Shown here: positions 5,875 through 5,961 of the stretch, piece after piece
How positions within the stretch are numbered: the first letter of the stretch is position 1
Layout: each line of letters begins with the position of its first letter
Assembly (NCBI GenBank): GCA_020054055.1
Contig: JAGVLZ010000399.1
Coordinates: 1-5,961, forward strand
Direction of reading: 5' to 3'
From: Phycisphaerales bacterium
GTDB lineage: Bacteria > Planctomycetota > Phycisphaerae > Phycisphaerales > UBA1924
DNA length: 5,961 bases
The notes under the pieces: model-generated
Seen by the model: the letters and a program-made list of their open reading frames with translations, nothing else
Database searches by the model: none
Told to the model about the DNA's origin: nothing
Made by a program: the position numbers and the translations under genes

Positions 5875-5961
5875 ATGCTCCCCTCCCGCTTCATCTTCCT
5901 CGGCACCGGCACCTCCGGCGGCGTGCCGCTGATCGCCTGCCGCTGCGCCACCTGCACCAGC
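5875..5961 (+). CDS. MBL-fold metallo-hydrolase, N-terminal fragment (PhnP-like)
   Basis: Only the first 29 codons are present and the gene runs off the right edge. The peptide starts MLPSRFIFLGTGTSGGVP and continues into a cysteine cluster (Cys21, Cys23 and Cys27, spaced C-x-C-x3-C). The LGTGTSxGVP strand-turn plus this CxCxxxC is the typical opening of PhnP-like and RNase Z-like metallo-beta-lactamase phosphodiesterases. In PhnP itself the cysteines bind a structural zinc. The metal-binding HxHxDH motif would lie beyond the window. ATG 5875 begins right where the conserved strand should start. No Shine-Dalgarno is visible, because the preceding bases are the pyrimidine-rich right arm of the inverted repeat. 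The start may be leaderless or weakly initiated. The substrate cannot be told from this fragment. Confidence 0.82.
   Translation, partial: MLPSRFIFLGTGTSGGVPLIACRCATCTS

Overview
This window is a stretch of visibly GC-rich bacterial chromosome with dense gene packing. Its conserved genes strongly prefer codons ending in C or G. Nothing in it is decisive for taxonomy. The mix of a class II Fic protein, an exported S1/P1-type nuclease, a PIN toxin pair and short heptamer repeats would suit an environmental Gram-negative such as a planctomycete (Phycisphaerae-like), but this is a weak inference.

Layout. Positions 1-2012 (minus strand) hold most of a metal-transporting P1B-type ATPase whose C-terminal end runs off the left edge. 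A 109-bp gap (2013-2121) separates it from a divergent plus-strand run of four genes: gpsA (2122-3171), a PIN-domain VapC-like toxin (3185-3661), its small probable antitoxin (3658-3882), and a secreted zinc-dependent S1/P1-type nuclease (3869-4894). These four are joined by a 13-bp gap, a 4-bp ATGA overlap and a 14-bp overlap, so they are probably co-transcribed. The minus-strand Fic gene (4903-5664) converges on the nuclease gene with only 8 bp between stop codons. The 210-bp gap at 5665-5874 contains a striking inverted repeat in which each arm is four tandem heptamers. Immediately after it, a metallo-beta-lactamase-fold hydrolase begins at 5875 and runs off the right edge.

How the genes relate. 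GpsA is housekeeping and makes glycerol-3-phosphate for phospholipids. The PIN pair looks like a mobile toxin-antitoxin module inserted between two resident genes, because its codon choice is less C-biased than that of its neighbours. The nuclease probably works in the periplasm or outside the cell. The Fic protein carries its own inhibitory motif. The ATPase probably exports a transition metal, but its ion-path motifs (CPS and HFAGD) are not the textbook ones.

The points most worth a second look are the inverted heptamer-repeat element at 5787-5870, the unusual metal-path residues of the P1B ATPase, and the toxin-first TA module wedged between gpsA and the nuclease. I did not find a convincing wholly new multi-gene system.
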